Shown here piece after piece: positions 1-7,630 of a DNA stretch of 9,021 bases. Made by a program: the position numbers and the translations under genes. This stretch comes from a bacterium (GTDB lineage: Bacteria > UBP13 > UBA5359): assembly GCA_028699365.1 (NCBI GenBank), contig JAQVUQ010000086.1, positions 1 to 9,021 on the forward strand. Direction: 5' to 3'. Under the pieces are notes generated by a model. It worked only from the letters and a program-made list of their open reading frames with translations. It made no database searches and was not told the origin of the DNA. Position 1 is the first letter of the stretch; each line of letters opens with the position of its first letter.

Positions 1-1
1 C

Positions 2-2145
2 AGGCTGATTACCAAATTATTCAAGGGTAATACGGAACTGGATGCCGTTCAGAATATGATCTCCGTAGCTCCGCGTCTGGACAGAGACAATATCTATCCC
101 AACAATGTCATCTGCCTGGATACTTCCGATCCGGATAAATGCCTGGACGATCTCAATAAAATGAAGGCTCTGGGTTTGAATACCGTCCAAACTTCCATTA
201 CGGCGTTTATCTGCCGTCTCATGCACCCAATGCCAACACTGTGACCAACCTGGCCTTTTTCGATCAGGCGCAGCGGTTGGGAATGACTATCATGCCTGAT
301 GCCAGCTACGGTGTGTCCTCATGGAACCGCTGGTGGCAGGGATGTCCCAACACCGTGTTGACCGACGCCGTTGTGAGGCAGGATGAGGCGGACGCTCAGG
401 CCTTTCATACGGTCTTCTCGGAATCTCCTCGTGTTATGGCCGTTTATCTGGCGGATGAGCCTAATCCAGGTTGGCATCCGTGGGATAAATGCAGCGTTTG
501 CACAGCGGCGCTGAAGAACAAATTCGGCTACGACAAGGTACCCGGCCCACAGGATAAGGGATACTATGATGCCGTCAACTTTATCAAGGAGAGACAGGTA
601 TTTACCCTTGGCAGGGGCATCGATCTCTTCAAACGGTATAACCCTGATGTGCCGACAGGCGCCATATTCTCATTGTATGCCAGCCTCTATGCCTCGTACG
701 ACGGAACCGGCCTGGCAAACCGAATAAGCTTTCCGGGTGTCGATCACTACAGGTTCGGCAATGATCCGTTTGCCCTGGACACCCTGCGCAGCGCGGCAGA
801 CTTTCAGGATGATATCTGGCTTACTGCAACAACATCAATTCTATACAATAACCGTTATCATCCGGAGTACGCCGCCACACAGGTATATAACGCATTGTGC
901 CATAACGCCAAGGGCATGTCCTGGTGGATATGGAAAGCAGGCCCTTACGATATGCTGGAAGATCCTGCCAGGACGGAATGCATGAAAACGGCGTTTAAGG
1001 AGTTGGCCGTTGCCGGGCCGCTCTTCAAACGTCTCTCCAGAAGCAGAGCCAGGGTGGCTCTCTTCAATCCGACAACGACGATGATGCTGGCAGGAAAAAC
1101 CGGCCGGCAAAAATCAGACTTTGTCTCCTCCGTTCACGATCTCGCCCGGCAGGCATTCGGGCAGGTGGATATCCTGCATGAGGAGCAGATAAGGCATAAC
1201 CGCTTTCTGCCCGATTACAGCGTTCTTATCCTGGCCGGTGCCGCCTTCCTTCCGGATGACGTGGTCAAGGCCATCGGGAACTGGGTTGCTTCCGGTGGAA
1301 TACTGATAGTTCTGCCCGAGACCGGAACTTATAATCAGTACCGCGATAAATCCGATTCTCTGGCGAGTGTGCTGGGAGCGTCTTGCGGTGAGGAACTGAC
1401 GGCCATGGTCAATGGCGGCAGTGATATGCCTGTCAAGGGATATATCGTAGTTCCCGGCAAAGCCGTGCCTGTAATGTCTTATGCCGGCGGACAGTCTGCA
1501 GTTGCCGTGAATACTTACGGCAAAGGGAACGCTATATGCTTAGGCTTTGTGCCGGGACGTCCGTCCGATCTGGTTGCGTTAGTTGCCGGCACAAATACCG
1601 GACCGGTGTCCTGCAGTAATACCAGGGTTGATGTCGGACATTTTGTCAATCTCGATTCGGTTTGCATCGTGGCCGTAAACCAGGGTCTGAAGGAGCAGGC
1701 TGCCGAGATAAATACGGAGTGGGCTGCGGCAAGTTGCTATGCTTACGACCTCCTCACAGGAGAAAGGTTGCCGGCAGCTATTCATAACGGCAGGGTTACG
1801 GCAAATGTCGGCCTTAAATCCCTGTGGGGGAAGATACTTGTTTTGCTGCCTTCTCAGCCGGCCCGGTTGCAATTGAAGGTGTTGAAGGATGTATCTTCCA
1901 GGCGCATATCATATGAAATTGTTCTGCTGGATAGCCGGGGTAAAAGTGTGAATGCCCTGTTGCCGGTTCAGATAACGATTACTGATAGCGAAGGCAGAGA
2001 GCGCGAGGAATACGGTGGCGTAAGAGTGCTGGATGGGGGACGGCTGAAAGTAGATATCCCTCTGGCCGATAACGATCCGGAAGGCTCCTGGAAGATACAG
2101 GTGACTGAGAAACTGAGCGGGCAAAGGGCGGAGGCACGTTTCTGA
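2..2145 (+). CDS. GH42-like TIM-barrel glycosidase-like protein, 5' truncated by window and frameshifted
   Basis: This is the 3' part of a large protein whose start lies before the window. Reading begins in frame 2 from base 2 (with GLNTVQ near 173-190) and continues in frame 1 from about base 190 (HYGVYLPSHAPN near 196-231) to the TGA at 2143-2145, so one base appears to be missing. The GTG at 241 is internal, because coding character continues upstream of it. A TIM barrel runs to about base 1010: the ADEPN motif (Glu codon 457) looks like the beta-strand-4 acid/base motif of clan-A glycosidases, a CxxC follows (near 490-505), and WWIW at 922-933 resembles the last strand. Bases about 1045-1360 encode a class I glutamine-amidotransferase-like domain as in GH42, then a YGKGNA segment, and finally one or two beta-sandwich domains. 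It probably acts on a carbohydrate, but the substrate is unknown. The fold assignment is fairly sure; catalytic activity is not. Confidence 0.72.
185..200 (+). other. Apparent one-base frameshift
   Basis: Frame 2 is open and protein-like from base 2 to about 193, then runs into TGA at 242-244. Frame 1 has stops at 136-138 and 157-159 but becomes protein-like from about 187 and stays open to 2145. The join needs one extra base, most simply in the AAA (188-190 region) or TT (193-194) run. No X-XXY-YYZ slippery heptamer is visible, so programmed frameshifting is unlikely. A sequencing or assembly error, or a genuine inactivating deletion, fits better. Confidence 0.75.
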
Positions 2146-2224
2146 CCCGGTTATAACTCACCGTAATGAAGCCTGCTCCCGGACAAAGACGATCAGTCGC
2201 GTTATTGGGGTGCCCCGGTTATAA
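2143..2224 (+). repeat. Two-copy 14-base direct repeat in intergenic gap
   Basis: TGACCCGGTTATAA at 2143-2156 and TGCCCCGGTTATAA at 2211-2224 match at 13 of 14 positions and are 68 bases apart. The first copy overlaps the stop codon of the upstream gene and contains the perfect 8-base palindrome GTTATAAC (2150-2157). The second copy includes a TATAAT -10-like box (2220-2225) and is followed by TATCGGG, forming an imperfect CCCG...CGGG palindrome (2214-2231). The pair could be a two-site operator for the next gene; this is inference. The rest of this 118-base gap shows nothing recognisable, and no rho-independent terminator is seen. Confidence 0.45.
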
Positions 2225-2225
2225 T
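2220..2225 (+). promoter_or_regulatory. Candidate -10 box before exported protein gene
   Basis: A perfect TATAAT lies 38 bases before the ATG of the gene at 2264. No good -35 hexamer is present at 16-18 bases upstream, so the promoter would be weak or activator-dependent. It sits inside the second copy of the direct repeat, which would suit control by a bound protein. Confidence 0.3.
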
Positions 2226-2263
2226 ATCGGGTAGAGGCCGTATAAACAAAGGAGGGGGAAGAG

Positions 2264-3181
2264 ATGGCGCGAATACTGACTGTTCTTATGGCAGCCCTGT
2301 TTGTTCTTCAGGGAGGAGCGGCATTCGGTCAGGTGGAGGTAGTCGATTCCGGAGACGTTACGGTACCGGTAACCGGGCACAAATATAGTATGGTGCGGCG
2401 CAATATCGATTTTAAAAACGGCGGACCGGTCTCCTATGCTATCAACTACTTTTACGTTGCAGATCCGCTGATGAAGGAGGAATACCCCAAGAGTCCGTTT
2501 CCGGCCATTGGGGATGCATCGGCGTCTACCAACGGCATAGGATTGTCGGCCCCGTGGTACGGCGGTGGCTTCTGGGGGATACGGGTAGACGGCAAGGATT
2601 TGCGGACTACCGTAGTGGACACCTTCAAAACGGTATCTCAGGGTAAAAGAGGTGTTGCGGACGTTGTCTGGAAGCCCGACTGGGGCAAGGTCACGGCCAG
2701 ATTCGTCACCTTGCAGGGAGACGATAAGATATTTATGGAGGTCAGGACGGAGCCACGGACTGCGCCGGCATCGGTGAAAACTTATTTTACCTGCATACCG
2801 GGGCATCCGGGAGCTGTGCCTAAGAGGGATCAGTGGATATCCACCTGTTTGAGAAGTGTTCAGCATTCAGAAGAGGCAATATCCATCCAGAGTAAGGAAG
2901 AGCCGTGGGTGCTGCTGTATGACACGGCTAACAACTATACCGGCACCTGCGCTTTGATCTGCGTGCCGGACCAGATTGTGAGTCATAAGGTGAATTTAAG
3001 CGGCAACCGTGTTGCCAAAATAGAGATGGATATAGTGCCTGCAGTCACAAAGATGCGTTTCTTAATCTTTAATTTCCCTGATACTTATAAGACACGGGAA
3101 GAAGCTTATTCGTATCTCAAGGAAAATGGAGAGGGCCTGTTGGAAGAACTCGTGTCTTTCAACTTTGATGCAGAGGAATAA
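2264..3181 (+). CDS. Exported beta-rich protein of unknown family
   Basis: A 305-residue protein. The start is well supported: AAAGGAGGGGG (2248-2258) precedes ATG 2264 at good spacing. Residues 1-22 form a signal peptide (ARILTVLMAALFVLQGGAAFG), with likely cleavage before Gln23; there is no lipobox Cys. The mature part is rich in alternating beta-strand patterns and aromatic residues (YAINYFYVAD, WYGGGFWGIRVDG near residue 95) and resembles the beta-sandwich or supersandwich folds found next to glycosidases, but I do not recognise a family. It ends in a short helical segment (about residues 275-295). The following glycosidase-like gene starts 44 bases downstream, so they are probably co-transcribed, which suggests a role in binding or processing a glycan outside the cytoplasm. 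The function is inference; the reading frame, start and export are well supported. Confidence 0.82.
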   Translation: MARILTVLMAALFVLQGGAAFGQVEVVDSGDVTVPVTGHKYSMVRRNIDFKNGGPVSYAINYFYVADPLMKEEYPKSPFPAIGDASASTNGIGLSAPWYGGGFWGIRVDGKDLRTTVVDTFKTVSQGKRGVADVVWKPDWGKVTARFVTLQGDDKIFMEVRTEPRTAPASVKTYFTCIPGHPGAVPKRDQWISTCLRSVQHSEEAISIQSKEEPWVLLYDTANNYTGTCALICVPDQIVSHKVNLSGNRVAKIEMDIVPAVTKMRFLIFNFPDTYKTREEAYSYLKENGEGLLEELVSFNFDAEE

Positions 3182-3210
3182 TCGCTGTAACTGCCGATAG
3201 AGCGGGGATC

Positions 3211-3228
3211 GGGGAGGGCAAAGGGTTG
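3211..3228 (+). promoter_or_regulatory. Ribosome-binding site deciding a TTG start
   Basis: GGGGAGGG at 3211-3218 lies 7 bases before TTG 3226. The next in-frame ATG (3244) has no Shine-Dalgarno sequence, and upstream in frame the only codons back to a TGA at 3166-3168 are non-start codons. TTG is therefore the best start for the large glycosidase-like gene. Confidence 0.65.
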
Positions 3229-5574
3229 CTGAAATATGACAATATGTATAAAGAGGCGGAACTTATAAGCTGGAACCGGCTGTCCTCCGATGACCTCGGC
3301 GGCTATCAGCCTCCACTGACGGTGCATATGCCTATCCAGCCGTTGCACTCCCCCGATTTCGTCTTTGTCGATTGCGCTCTGAATGTCAGCCGGCGCAAGG
3401 TCCTGCCCGAGCTTTCAGTCTTCGATATCGAGTCCCGGGCAGCCGTTAAGGCCATGGAATGCATGTTTTTGCAGTTCGCCTTCGATAATCCTCCATTCGT
3501 GCCGGACCTCAGGCGCAGCCAAATGTCGCTGGCAGAGGGGAAATACCCCGTTGTTCAGGCGCAATATTACGCCTGGGATACTCTTTACAGCCTGGAGTAT
3601 TTCTGCAACAGAGTGGACGACGTTCAAAGCCTGCTCCAGGTAACGGTCTCAGTGAAGAACGAGGGAGAAGATTACCAGGATGTCCATGTCAGGGCGAAAC
3701 TCAACTTTCAAAACGAATCCGATGTCTTCGATTATCATTACGTTCCTTTTTACTGGGATGCGTCAAAGTGGCTTCCGTGCAATCGAACGGTCCTTGAGGG
3801 TGACCGCCTGTTGAGAGACGGGCAGGTTATCGGTAAGGTACTGCCCGGTGCTTTCGATTGTGTCTGGGAAGCTGAGGCGCATTTTGGCGACGATGAGTAT
3901 AACAAGCCGTTCAACTGTTCCCGGCCCTATTATGTCACGCCGGCAATGCGCCTTCGGGATGTGGAGAACGTATTGCATTTCAGTGCCGGTCTGGCACCCG
4001 GAGAGCATAAGGATTTTTCCATAACCTTGCTGGTAAACTATGAAGCCGTAACTGCGGAACACCTGAAATCGCTGGCAGAGACGGAGCCGGGCGCTTGCCG
4101 CATCCGGGCGCTGCAGTATTTCAAAGAGCCTTTGCAGAGAGATATCGCAGCATTAGTCTGTCCGGCAGCCGGTCTGGACAATATTTTTACCGAGTTGCAG
4201 ACATCGACGCTGCAGCTCCTGGTGCGTTTTGCCGGAGATAAACATCTTATACCGTTTCAGGGCGGATCATCGGAACGGCATTATGTATGGGTATGGGAAG
4301 CCGTATGCATGTTGATGCCGATGCTCAGGCTGGGACATTTCAAGCCGGTGCGTCAGGCTCTGGAATACATCTTCACTTTGCAGGACGGAGGCTGTCCTCC
4401 GGAAGGACGGTTTACCACCCTGGATGGAGCCATTGGAACCACCGGTCCCAGATGGGCCAATTCCACCGGCTCGGCCCTGGCGCTGGCGGCTGAATATTAT
4501 CTCTATTCACACGATGAAGAGTTCCTTGGAAACTACCTGGACCCAATGATCAGGGCGGCCAGGTGGATAACGGGAGAGATACGAGCAACGCGCAAGCTCA
4601 ATTCCGACGGTAGCCGGCCGCTTCATTACGGCCTTATGCCTTATGCCTGTGCAACCGACGGCGACAAAGGATATGTGATTGCTTTTACGGATTCCTATTC
4701 GTATTGGGGATTATCCAAATTCGTCACTATGTTGGAACTTATCAGGCATAAAGACTTTCAGGAGTTCCGGGATGAAGCACATGCCTATCGTACGGATATC
4801 GGCATGGCCGTAGACGGTCTGTCTCGTCAGGACGGCTATATAAACCGCAGAGTGCCGGATGCCGGTACGGAGATAATCGCTCGTAAATTCGAAAGCGTTG
4901 TCGGAGCCGGCCATCTGGCTTACTGCGATGCCGTCGATATTACCGGAGATACCTTCTCCCGATATATAGACTATGTGGAAAACTCGGTCGCCGACGGCTG
5001 TTTCCTGGGGAAGATGGACCGGGAAGTCCTGTATATGGGCGTCGGCGAGTGGGTCTGGCACGGTATCTATCTCAGGCTCGGTCAATGGAAGAAGGCCTTT
5101 ATTGCTCTACAGGCTAATTTGAACTACGGGATAACCAGAGATACTTTTCAGGTTCAGGAGCGCTTCTCTCGCTTTGATCCGGCTTTTACTCCCTGGCAGC
5201 CTAACGGCAGCGGCAACGGAAAGTTTCTGGATATGATTCTCAAGTCTTTTTATTACGATGACGGTTCAGTTGTTACTCTTCTCGGCGGAATCCCCTTTGT
5301 CTGGCTGGAGCAGAACGTTCACACGGAATTATCCGGGCTCTATACACGGCAAGCATGTGTCAGCCTCAGTGCGGATATCACTGGCGACGGCAAATGTGCT
5401 CTTGTTCTCAGAACCGACGGCACTGCTCCGTTGCCTGAAAAGATACGCGTACCCGGGCATCTGAGCGTACAGACCGTCTCGGAGGGGATTGAGGATATCG
5501 GCAGAGGTTGCTTCAGGTTACCCGAGAGGGATTGTTTTGAAGCGAGGTTGATTTTAGTGCAATCGTCGCGATAG
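3226..5574 (+). CDS. Six-hairpin (alpha/alpha)6-barrel glycosidase-like protein
   Basis: A 782-residue protein with a TTG start. Roughly residues 50-285 are beta-rich (repeated strand patterns such as LLQVTVSVKNEGEDYQDVHV) and look like the N-terminal sandwich of inverting glycosidases. Residues about 300-690 are helical repeats typical of an (alpha/alpha)6 barrel: HYVWVWEAVCMLMPML (Glu358 codon 4297), ALEYIFTLQDGG, ARWANSTGSALALAAEYYLYSHDEEFL and WVWHGIYLRLGQWKKAFIALQANL. A C-terminal beta domain follows (about 700-780). This order recalls GH78, GH95 or GH116-type enzymes or phosphorylases, but no family or catalytic residue can be fixed by eye. There is no signal peptide or membrane segment, so it appears cytoplasmic, unlike its exported upstream neighbour 44 bases away. 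It likely trims an imported oligosaccharide; substrate unknown. The fold class is fairly confident. Confidence 0.8.
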   Translation: MLKYDNMYKEAELISWNRLSSDDLGGYQPPLTVHMPIQPLHSPDFVFVDCALNVSRRKVLPELSVFDIESRAAVKAMECMFLQFAFDNPPFVPDLRRSQMSLAEGKYPVVQAQYYAWDTLYSLEYFCNRVDDVQSLLQVTVSVKNEGEDYQDVHVRAKLNFQNESDVFDYHYVPFYWDASKWLPCNRTVLEGDRLLRDGQVIGKVLPGAFDCVWEAEAHFGDDEYNKPFNCSRPYYVTPAMRLRDVENVLHFSAGLAPGEHKDFSITLLVNYEAVTAEHLKSLAETEPGACRIRALQYFKEPLQRDIAALVCPAAGLDNIFTELQTSTLQLLVRFAGDKHLIPFQGGSSERHYVWVWEAVCMLMPMLRLGHFKPVRQALEYIFTLQDGGCPPEGRFTTLDGAIGTTGPRWANSTGSALALAAEYYLYSHDEEFLGNYLDPMIRAARWITGEIRATRKLNSDGSRPLHYGLMPYACATDGDKGYVIAFTDSYSYWGLSKFVTMLELIRHKDFQEFRDEAHAYRTDIGMAVDGLSRQDGYINRRVPDAGTEIIARKFESVVGAGHLAYCDAVDITGDTFSRYIDYVENSVADGCFLGKMDREVLYMGVGEWVWHGIYLRLGQWKKAFIALQANLNYGITRDTFQVQERFSRFDPAFTPWQPNGSGNGKFLDMILKSFYYDDGSVVTLLGGIPFVWLEQNVHTELSGLYTRQACVSLSADITGDGKCALVLRTDGTAPLPEKIRVPGHLSVQTVSEGIEDIGRGCFRLPERDCFEARLILVQSSR

Positions 5575-5586
5575 TGTAATATGCAC

Positions 5587-5618
5587 TTGTGTTATGGGAG
5601 CTTGCGTGATAATATAAT
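5587..5618 (+). promoter_or_regulatory. Candidate promoter of the XRE-cupin regulator gene
   Basis: A perfect TATAAT is at 5613-5618, with an overlapping TAATAT at 5610-5615. TTGTGT at 5587-5592 could be a -35 element, 17 bases before TAATAT or 20 before TATAAT. The region lies in the 75-base gap between the glycosidase-like gene and the regulator. The regulator start itself follows TAGGAA (5635-5640). Confidence 0.45.
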
Positions 5619-5620
5619 CA
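5607..5620 (+). promoter_or_regulatory. Candidate operator 1 (near-palindrome)
   Basis: TGATAATATAATCA pairs with its own reverse complement at 12 of 14 positions and covers the -10 region of the regulator promoter. It shares the decamer ATAATATAAT with the site before the aminotransferase. It could be the site by which the XRE-cupin protein controls its own gene; part of the likeness is explained by the -10 box itself. Confidence 0.38.
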
Positions 5621-5649
5621 TAGCCTGTGCATGATAGGAAACGATTTAT

Positions 5650-6216
5650 ATGGCAAACGGCAATCTTAATGTAAGTGATATAGGAGACAAGCTCAAGTTT
5701 CTTCGTGAGGAGAGACGTCTCTCCATGCGCGAGCTGGCATCTCAATCCGGCGTCTCAGCCAGCCTCATCTCCAAGATAGAAGCGGGCAAGGTTTCTCCTA
5801 CAGTCATGTCCCTGCAGAAGCTGCTTGAATCCATGAACGTTGACCTGTTCAAGTTTTTTATCGAGGAAACGGATATAAATCCAACTGACCAGATAGTCTT
5901 TAAGAAGTCATCCATGATATCGACCAAAGACGCCGAGCACACCTGGTATTATGCCTTTCCCAAGCATCCCGATATAAAGGCCGAGTTGCTCTATGAAGAG
6001 TACCAGCCGCACACTAAAATTGTGGAAAAAGAGAGTCATAAAGGTGATATTATCGGTTATGTCGTCTCAGGAGAGCTGACTCTTAAAGTCAACGGCAAGG
6101 GCACGTTTAAAGTGCAGGCAGGAGATGCCTTTTATATAAAAACAGGGCAGCCCCATACGGCCAGAAACGATGGAGATACGGTTCTGACCTTGGTTTCTAC
6201 CCGGTTGATGGGCTAG
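5650..6216 (+). CDS. XRE-family transcriptional regulator with C-terminal cupin
   Basis: A 188-residue DNA-binding regulator. Residues about 12-66 form an HTH_3/XRE domain (LKFLREERRLSMRELA, then SASLISKIEAG as recognition helix region and SPTVMSLQKLLESMNV). Residues about 110-186 form a cupin_2 barrel (HKGDIIGYVVSGEL, AGDAFYIKTGQPHTARN), with His130 and His169 at positions that commonly line a ligand or metal site and Asp133 where many relatives carry Glu. The layout and length match the PuuR/SutR-type HTH-cupin regulators, in which the cupin senses a small metabolite. ATG 5650 follows TAGGAA at about 9 bases. Its place directly before the aminotransferase gene (about 100 bases away, own promoter between) suggests that it controls the downstream genes and perhaps itself. 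The effector is unknown; a sugar or amino-sugar intermediate would be a guess. Confidence 0.92.
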   Translation: MANGNLNVSDIGDKLKFLREERRLSMRELASQSGVSASLISKIEAGKVSPTVMSLQKLLESMNVDLFKFFIEETDINPTDQIVFKKSSMISTKDAEHTWYYAFPKHPDIKAELLYEEYQPHTKIVEKESHKGDIIGYVVSGELTLKVNGKGTFKVQAGDAFYIKTGQPHTARNDGDTVLTLVSTRLMG

Positions 6217-6238
6217 GCGATTATTTTTTTAACCAACC

Positions 6239-6254
6239 TGTATAATATAATACA
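6239..6254 (+). promoter_or_regulatory. Promoter -10 region and candidate operator 2 before aminotransferase
   Basis: TGTATAATATAATACA matches its reverse complement at 14 of 16 positions. It holds two overlapping TATAAT boxes (6241-6246 and 6246-6251) that can serve as the -10 element. No good -35 hexamer is present at the normal distance, which is consistent with regulated or weak basal transcription. The core ATAATATAAT is identical to that in the regulator's own promoter. A T7 run (6224-6230) upstream lacks a stable preceding hairpin and is not called a terminator. Confidence 0.45.
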
Positions 6255-6289
6255 CATATTGATAAAAAAAGATACACAGGAGATTGGAA

Positions 6290-6322
6290 ATGGAAATATT
6301 GACGGGGGTAATGCAGTCATGA
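6290..6322 (+). CDS. Possible 10-residue leader ORF coupled to aminotransferase
   Basis: A short frame (MEILTGVMQS) has the best ribosome-binding site in this leader: AGGAG at 6278-6282, 7 bases before ATG 6290. Its TGA (6320-6322) overlaps the ATG (6319-6321) of the aminotransferase gene in the arrangement TCATGA, which is typical of translational coupling. The peptide has no run of a single amino acid that would suggest attenuation. It may serve only to deliver ribosomes to a start with a weaker own signal (GGGGG at 6304-6308). Such a short ORF could also be chance. Confidence 0.35.
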   Translation: MEILTGVMQS

Positions 6323-7608
6323 TCGGATGTGAAGAGCTGGCCGTTAACGGTGGGCCTAAGGCCAAAACTACACCGAATATTCCTATGTATCCCGGCGGGC
6401 TGGAGATGGGTGAGGAGGAGAAGACACAACTTCTTGAGGTGATAGACCGCAAATATCTCTTCAGATACTACGGTCCGGCTGAGTTCCCATCCAAGGTAAG
6501 CGAGTTTGAAAAGAGGTTTGCCGCCCGGATGGGAGCAAAGCACTGTCTGGCGGTCACCAACTGCACTTCCGCACTTATCAATGCGCTTGTGGCCGTGGGA
6601 GTAGGGCCGGGCGACGAGGTGATAGTGAACGGCTACACCTTCTTTGCTTCTTGCGCCGCCATTGTGGCGGCCAAAGCCGTTCCGGTCATCTGTGAAATAG
6701 ACGACAGCATGACCATGGATCCGGAGGATTTCAAAAAGAAGATAACGGAACACACAAAGGCCATAATCGCTGTTCATATGAGAGGGACTCCCTGTGATAT
6801 GGACCGCATCACGGCCATTGCCGAAGAGCACAATCTCAAGCTTATTGAGGATTGCGCTCAGGCCTGCGGCGGATCTTACAAAGGCAGGCCGCTGGGGACG
6901 TTCGGTGATGTAGGCTGCTTCAGTTTTCAGTACCACAAGATTATCACCGCCGGAGAGGGCGGTGCCTGCATAACAAACGATCCCGTCATCTACGACAGGC
7001 TTATGGGCTATCATGATGCCGCTGCCTGTTGGAGGCCTGACAGATTCGGCGAGGAGCGATATCGCGGCGAACTCTTCTGCGGCGTCAATTACAGGATGAG
7101 CGAATTAACGGGAGCGGTGATGCTGGCCCAACTCGGGAAGCTGGATTCGCTGCTGGACAGCATGCGGGCCAACAGGAAACGGATCAAGGAAGGAATCAGG
7201 GGAGTGTCCGGAATTACCTTTCGCAGGCTGAACGACGAGGCTGGAGACACAGCCGTATGCCTGATGTTCATGCTGAATGACAGAGATAAAATAGGGCCTT
7301 TTACGGAGGCGTTGCAGGCGGAAGGAATCGATGCTGCCGGAGTCTTCAACAAAGGTATACCGGACTGGCACATATACTCGCACTGGAAGCATGTGCTTGA
7401 CAGAGCTACGCCGACGCCTGAAGGGTGTCCCTACACCTGCCCGCATTATAAAGGCGATGCACCTGAGCGCTACAGCCCGGACATGTGTCCCAACACTCTG
7501 GAACTGTTGTCACGAACCGTGCATCTGGATATTCCGGCACAAATGACCGCAGAGGACTGCGATATGATAGCGTCCGGCATCAGAAAAGTTGCAGCGGCGC
7601 TTCTTTAA
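6319..7608 (+). CDS. DegT/DnrJ/EryC1/StrS-family PLP aminotransferase
   Basis: A 429-residue fold-type I PLP enzyme that moves an amino group, usually from Glu or Gln, to a keto sugar or keto-cyclitol. Landmarks counted from ATG 6319: the LAVNGGPK N-terminus typical of the family, VTNCTSAL (phosphate-binding loop, about residues 80-87), Asp178 in EDCAQACGGSYKGRPLG (contacts the pyridine nitrogen), and Lys207 in FSFQYHKIITAGEGG (PLP Schiff base). The C-terminus carries an unusual Cys-rich loop (Cys370, Cys374, Cys390). An upstream in-frame TTG at 6259 would add 20 residues, but it has no ribosome-binding site and precedes the family's normal N-terminus, so 6319 is preferred. The isomerase-like gene starts 22 bases after the stop, which indicates an operon. 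The family is certain; the substrate is not. The FSFQ..K..TAGEGG form recalls scyllo-inosose-type aminotransferases, but only weakly. Confidence 0.93.
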   Translation: MIGCEELAVNGGPKAKTTPNIPMYPGGLEMGEEEKTQLLEVIDRKYLFRYYGPAEFPSKVSEFEKRFAARMGAKHCLAVTNCTSALINALVAVGVGPGDEVIVNGYTFFASCAAIVAAKAVPVICEIDDSMTMDPEDFKKKITEHTKAIIAVHMRGTPCDMDRITAIAEEHNLKLIEDCAQACGGSYKGRPLGTFGDVGCFSFQYHKIITAGEGGACITNDPVIYDRLMGYHDAAACWRPDRFGEERYRGELFCGVNYRMSELTGAVMLAQLGKLDSLLDSMRANRKRIKEGIRGVSGITFRRLNDEAGDTAVCLMFMLNDRDKIGPFTEALQAEGIDAAGVFNKGIPDWHIYSHWKHVLDRATPTPEGCPYTCPHYKGDAPERYSPDMCPNTLELLSRTVHLDIPAQMTAEDCDMIASGIRKVAAALL

Positions 7609-7630
7609 AAACCGTTTGAGGATGTGAATT

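Noticed and set aside
241-243. GTG at 241 as a genuine gene start.
   Set aside because: Frame 1 upstream of it (about 190-240) is clearly protein-like, and there is no ribosome-binding site before it.
2219-2866. A 215-codon minus-strand frame opposite the exported protein.
   Set aside because: It overlaps a well-supported + strand gene with signal peptide and ribosome-binding site, and its translation is Arg/His/Pro-rich with no domain-like pattern.
5581-5632. Inverted hexamers ATGCAC (5581-5586) and GTGCAT (5627-5632) flanking the regulator promoter.
   Set aside because: A 6-base inverted pair in 50 bases is expected by chance fairly often, and the flanks do not extend the match.
6203-6238. 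T-run 6224-6230 after the regulator gene as a rho-independent terminator.
   Set aside because: The bases before the run do not form a stable GC-rich stem; GGTTG/CAACC arms enclose the T-run and do not precede it.
6259-6318. TTG at 6259 as the start of the aminotransferase.
   Set aside because: No ribosome-binding site lies before it, it sits beside the -10 box so would leave almost no leader, and family N-termini align with ATG 6319.
6229-7014. A 261-codon minus-strand frame opposite the aminotransferase.
   Set aside because: It is the antisense shadow of a certain DegT-family gene; its translation shows no recognised motif or ribosome-binding site.
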